From Kitasatospora azatica KCTC 9699 (GTDB taxonomy: Bacteria; Actinomycetota; Actinomycetes; Streptomycetales; Streptomycetaceae), in contig NZ_JQMO01000002.1 in the NCBI RefSeq assembly GCF_000744785.1, forward strand, positions 2,356,001 through 2,420,000: a DNA stretch of 64,000 nucleotides. Direction: 5' to 3'. The notes beneath the pieces were generated by a model. The model saw only the letters and a program-made list of their open reading frames with translations, made no database searches and had not been told where the DNA came from. Shown in pieces: positions 63,007 to 64,000 of the stretch. The number at the start of each line of letters is the position of its first letter. Position 1 is the first letter of the stretch. The position numbers were made by a program, and so were the translations under genes.

Positions 63007-63930
63007 GTGACCGCCCATCACCTCGGTCTGCCCGGCTTCCATCCGCCGGGCGGATCCCACCCGCCGGGCGCGGAGCCGCTGGACCTCACCGTCCTCTACC
63101 GCGGTCCGCTCGCCTCCTGCGACTACGACTGCCCCTACTGCCCCTTCGCCAAGCGGCGCGACACACCCGACCAACTGCGCACCGACCGCGCCGCACTCGC
63201 CCGGTTCGCCGACTGGGCCGCGGCGGCCGGAGCGGGCGGCGACACGCTCTCCGTGCTCTTCACCCCGTGGGGCGAGGGCCTGGTCCGCTCCTGGTACCGC
63301 GACACCCTGGTCCGGCTCAGCCGGCTTCCGCACGTGCGCCGGGTGGCGATCCAGACCAATCTCAGCTGCCGCACCGACTGGCTGGCCGAGGCCGACCTGG
63401 ACTCGCTCGCCCTGTGGACCACCTACCACCCCGGGCAGGTGACGCACGAACGCTTCCTGGCCAAGTGCCGCGAACTCACCGCCCTCGGCGTCCGCTACAG
63501 CGTGGGCGTGGTCGGCCAGCCCGAACACCTCGCCGCCGCCCGCCGGTTGCGCGCCGAACTCCCGCCCGACGTCTACCTCTGGATCAACGCGGCCGAGGGC
63601 CTCTCCTACCAGGACCACGAGGCCGCCGAGTGGACCGCCCTCGACCCGCTCTTCGCCTACAGCCGCCACCCGCACCCCAGCGCCGGCCTCCCGTGCCGCA
63701 CCGGCGCCTCGGTGATCTCGGTCGACGGCGCCGGCACGGTCCGCCGCTGCCACTTCGTCCCCGAGGTCCTGGGCAACCTCTACGACGACTCCTACCGCGC
63801 CGCCCTCGCCCCACGCCCCTGCCCACTCAGCACCTGCGACTGCCACATCGGCTACGTCCACCTGGAAACCCTGCCGCTCTACGAACTCTTCGCAGGGGGC
63901 GTCCTGGAGCGGATCCCGACAACGGGTTGA
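63007..63930 (+). CDS. STM4011 family radical SAM protein
   Basis: A 307-residue radical SAM protein of a different type. The cluster motif is CDYDCPYCPF, and a C-terminal Cys group (LPCRTGASVISVDGAGTVRRC, then CPLSTCDCHIG) suggests an auxiliary iron-sulfur cluster as in SPASM/twitch enzymes. Other landmarks: FTPWGEGLVRSWY, RVAIQTNLSC, TYHPGQV. GTG start eight bases after the previous stop. Last gene of the operon visible here. Confidence 0.9.
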   Translation: MTAHHLGLPGFHPPGGSHPPGAEPLDLTVLYRGPLASCDYDCPYCPFAKRRDTPDQLRTDRAALARFADWAAAAGAGGDTLSVLFTPWGEGLVRSWYRDTLVRLSRLPHVRRVAIQTNLSCRTDWLAEADLDSLALWTTYHPGQVTHERFLAKCRELTALGVRYSVGVVGQPEHLAAARRLRAELPPDVYLWINAAEGLSYQDHEAAEWTALDPLFAYSRHPHPSAGLPCRTGASVISVDGAGTVRRCHFVPEVLGNLYDDSYRAALAPRPCPLSTCDCHIGYVHLETLPLYELFAGGVLERIPTTG

Positions 63931-64000
63931 GGACGGTGAACCGCCAGGACCCGTCGGCGGCACGGCGGGCGACGTTGGCCGTCGTTCCGGTGGGGGCGAT
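63827..64000 (-). CDS. Possible 3' end of a SnoaL/NTF2-like protein entering from the right
   Basis: From the window edge leftward a frame reads APTGTTANVARRAADGSWRF then TVLNP, resembling the end of SnoaL/DUF4440-type proteins (the DGSWR strand). It stays open to 63827, overlapping the STM4011 gene by about 100 bases, more than usual, so part of this tail may be spurious. Confidence 0.28.
   Translation of the reverse strand: MAPTGTTANVARRAADGSWRFTVLNPLSGSAPGRPLRRVRRAAGFPGGRSRCGSRRC

Overview
The window is very GC-rich DNA from an actinomycete. GTG starts, GTGA/ATGA overlaps, a PknG signalling locus, DUF5685 and DUF6745 genes, a SARP regulator and a csn-type chitosan-oligosaccharide operon all point to Streptomycetaceae (Streptomyces, Kitasatospora or a relative). 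It reads as chromosomal core/sub-core DNA. No phage, plasmid or CRISPR locus is visible; the only mobile-element trace is a possible IS scar near 30.4 kb.

Layout. 1-3.3 kb: HNH nuclease (3' end just off the window), MscS channel, acyltransferase. 3.4-10.5 kb: ROK repressor, ABC sugar importer, GH4 glycosidase and sugar kinase, gene order matching the Streptomyces csnR-E-F-G-H-K operon. 10.5-16.5 kb: ArsR/MFS pair, DedA protein, a deleted DinB gene, ZIP metal transporter behind an iron-box-like site, nucleosidase, CtaG. 16.8-29.3 kb: GlnX- and GlnH-like sensors, coiled-coil protein, PknG kinase, PP2C phosphatase, VWA protein and, after a lipoprotein and an unusual membrane-anchored SARP, an FHA protein. 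29.3-36.9 kb: small genes, cysteine-tailed DUF5685 protein, PARG-like protein, a DrrAB-type exporter and a truncated haemoglobin. 37.1-44.7 kb: two very large FtsX-type permeases and their ATPase. 44.8-51.0 kb: thioesterase, EttA, a thioester-domain surface protein and an SSB paralogue below two perfect DnaA boxes. 51.6-56.4 kb: tRNA-Arg(UCU), a TetR/aldo-keto reductase/quinone reductase operon and a repeat protein. 56.5-63.9 kb: a DUF6745 pair and, on the other strand, a compact operon of the STM4015, STM4014, STM4013, STM4012 and STM4011 families.

The most interesting system is the last one. An ATP-grasp-like protein, an alkaline-phosphatase-fold hydrolase and two different radical SAM enzymes are translationally coupled or tightly packed downstream of a leucine-rich-repeat-like protein, which also has a broken tandem copy. 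The families were named from Salmonella locus tags and their product is, to my knowledge, unknown; the set looks like a small biosynthetic or modification pathway.

The second system is the PknG locus. Extracytoplasmic sensing (GlnX/GlnH), kinase, phosphatase and FHA reader are encoded together, and kinase, phosphatase and FHA protein all carry doubled short zinc ribbons. A window-wide curiosity is that several unrelated genes end inside short tandem duplications that repeat the stop codon.
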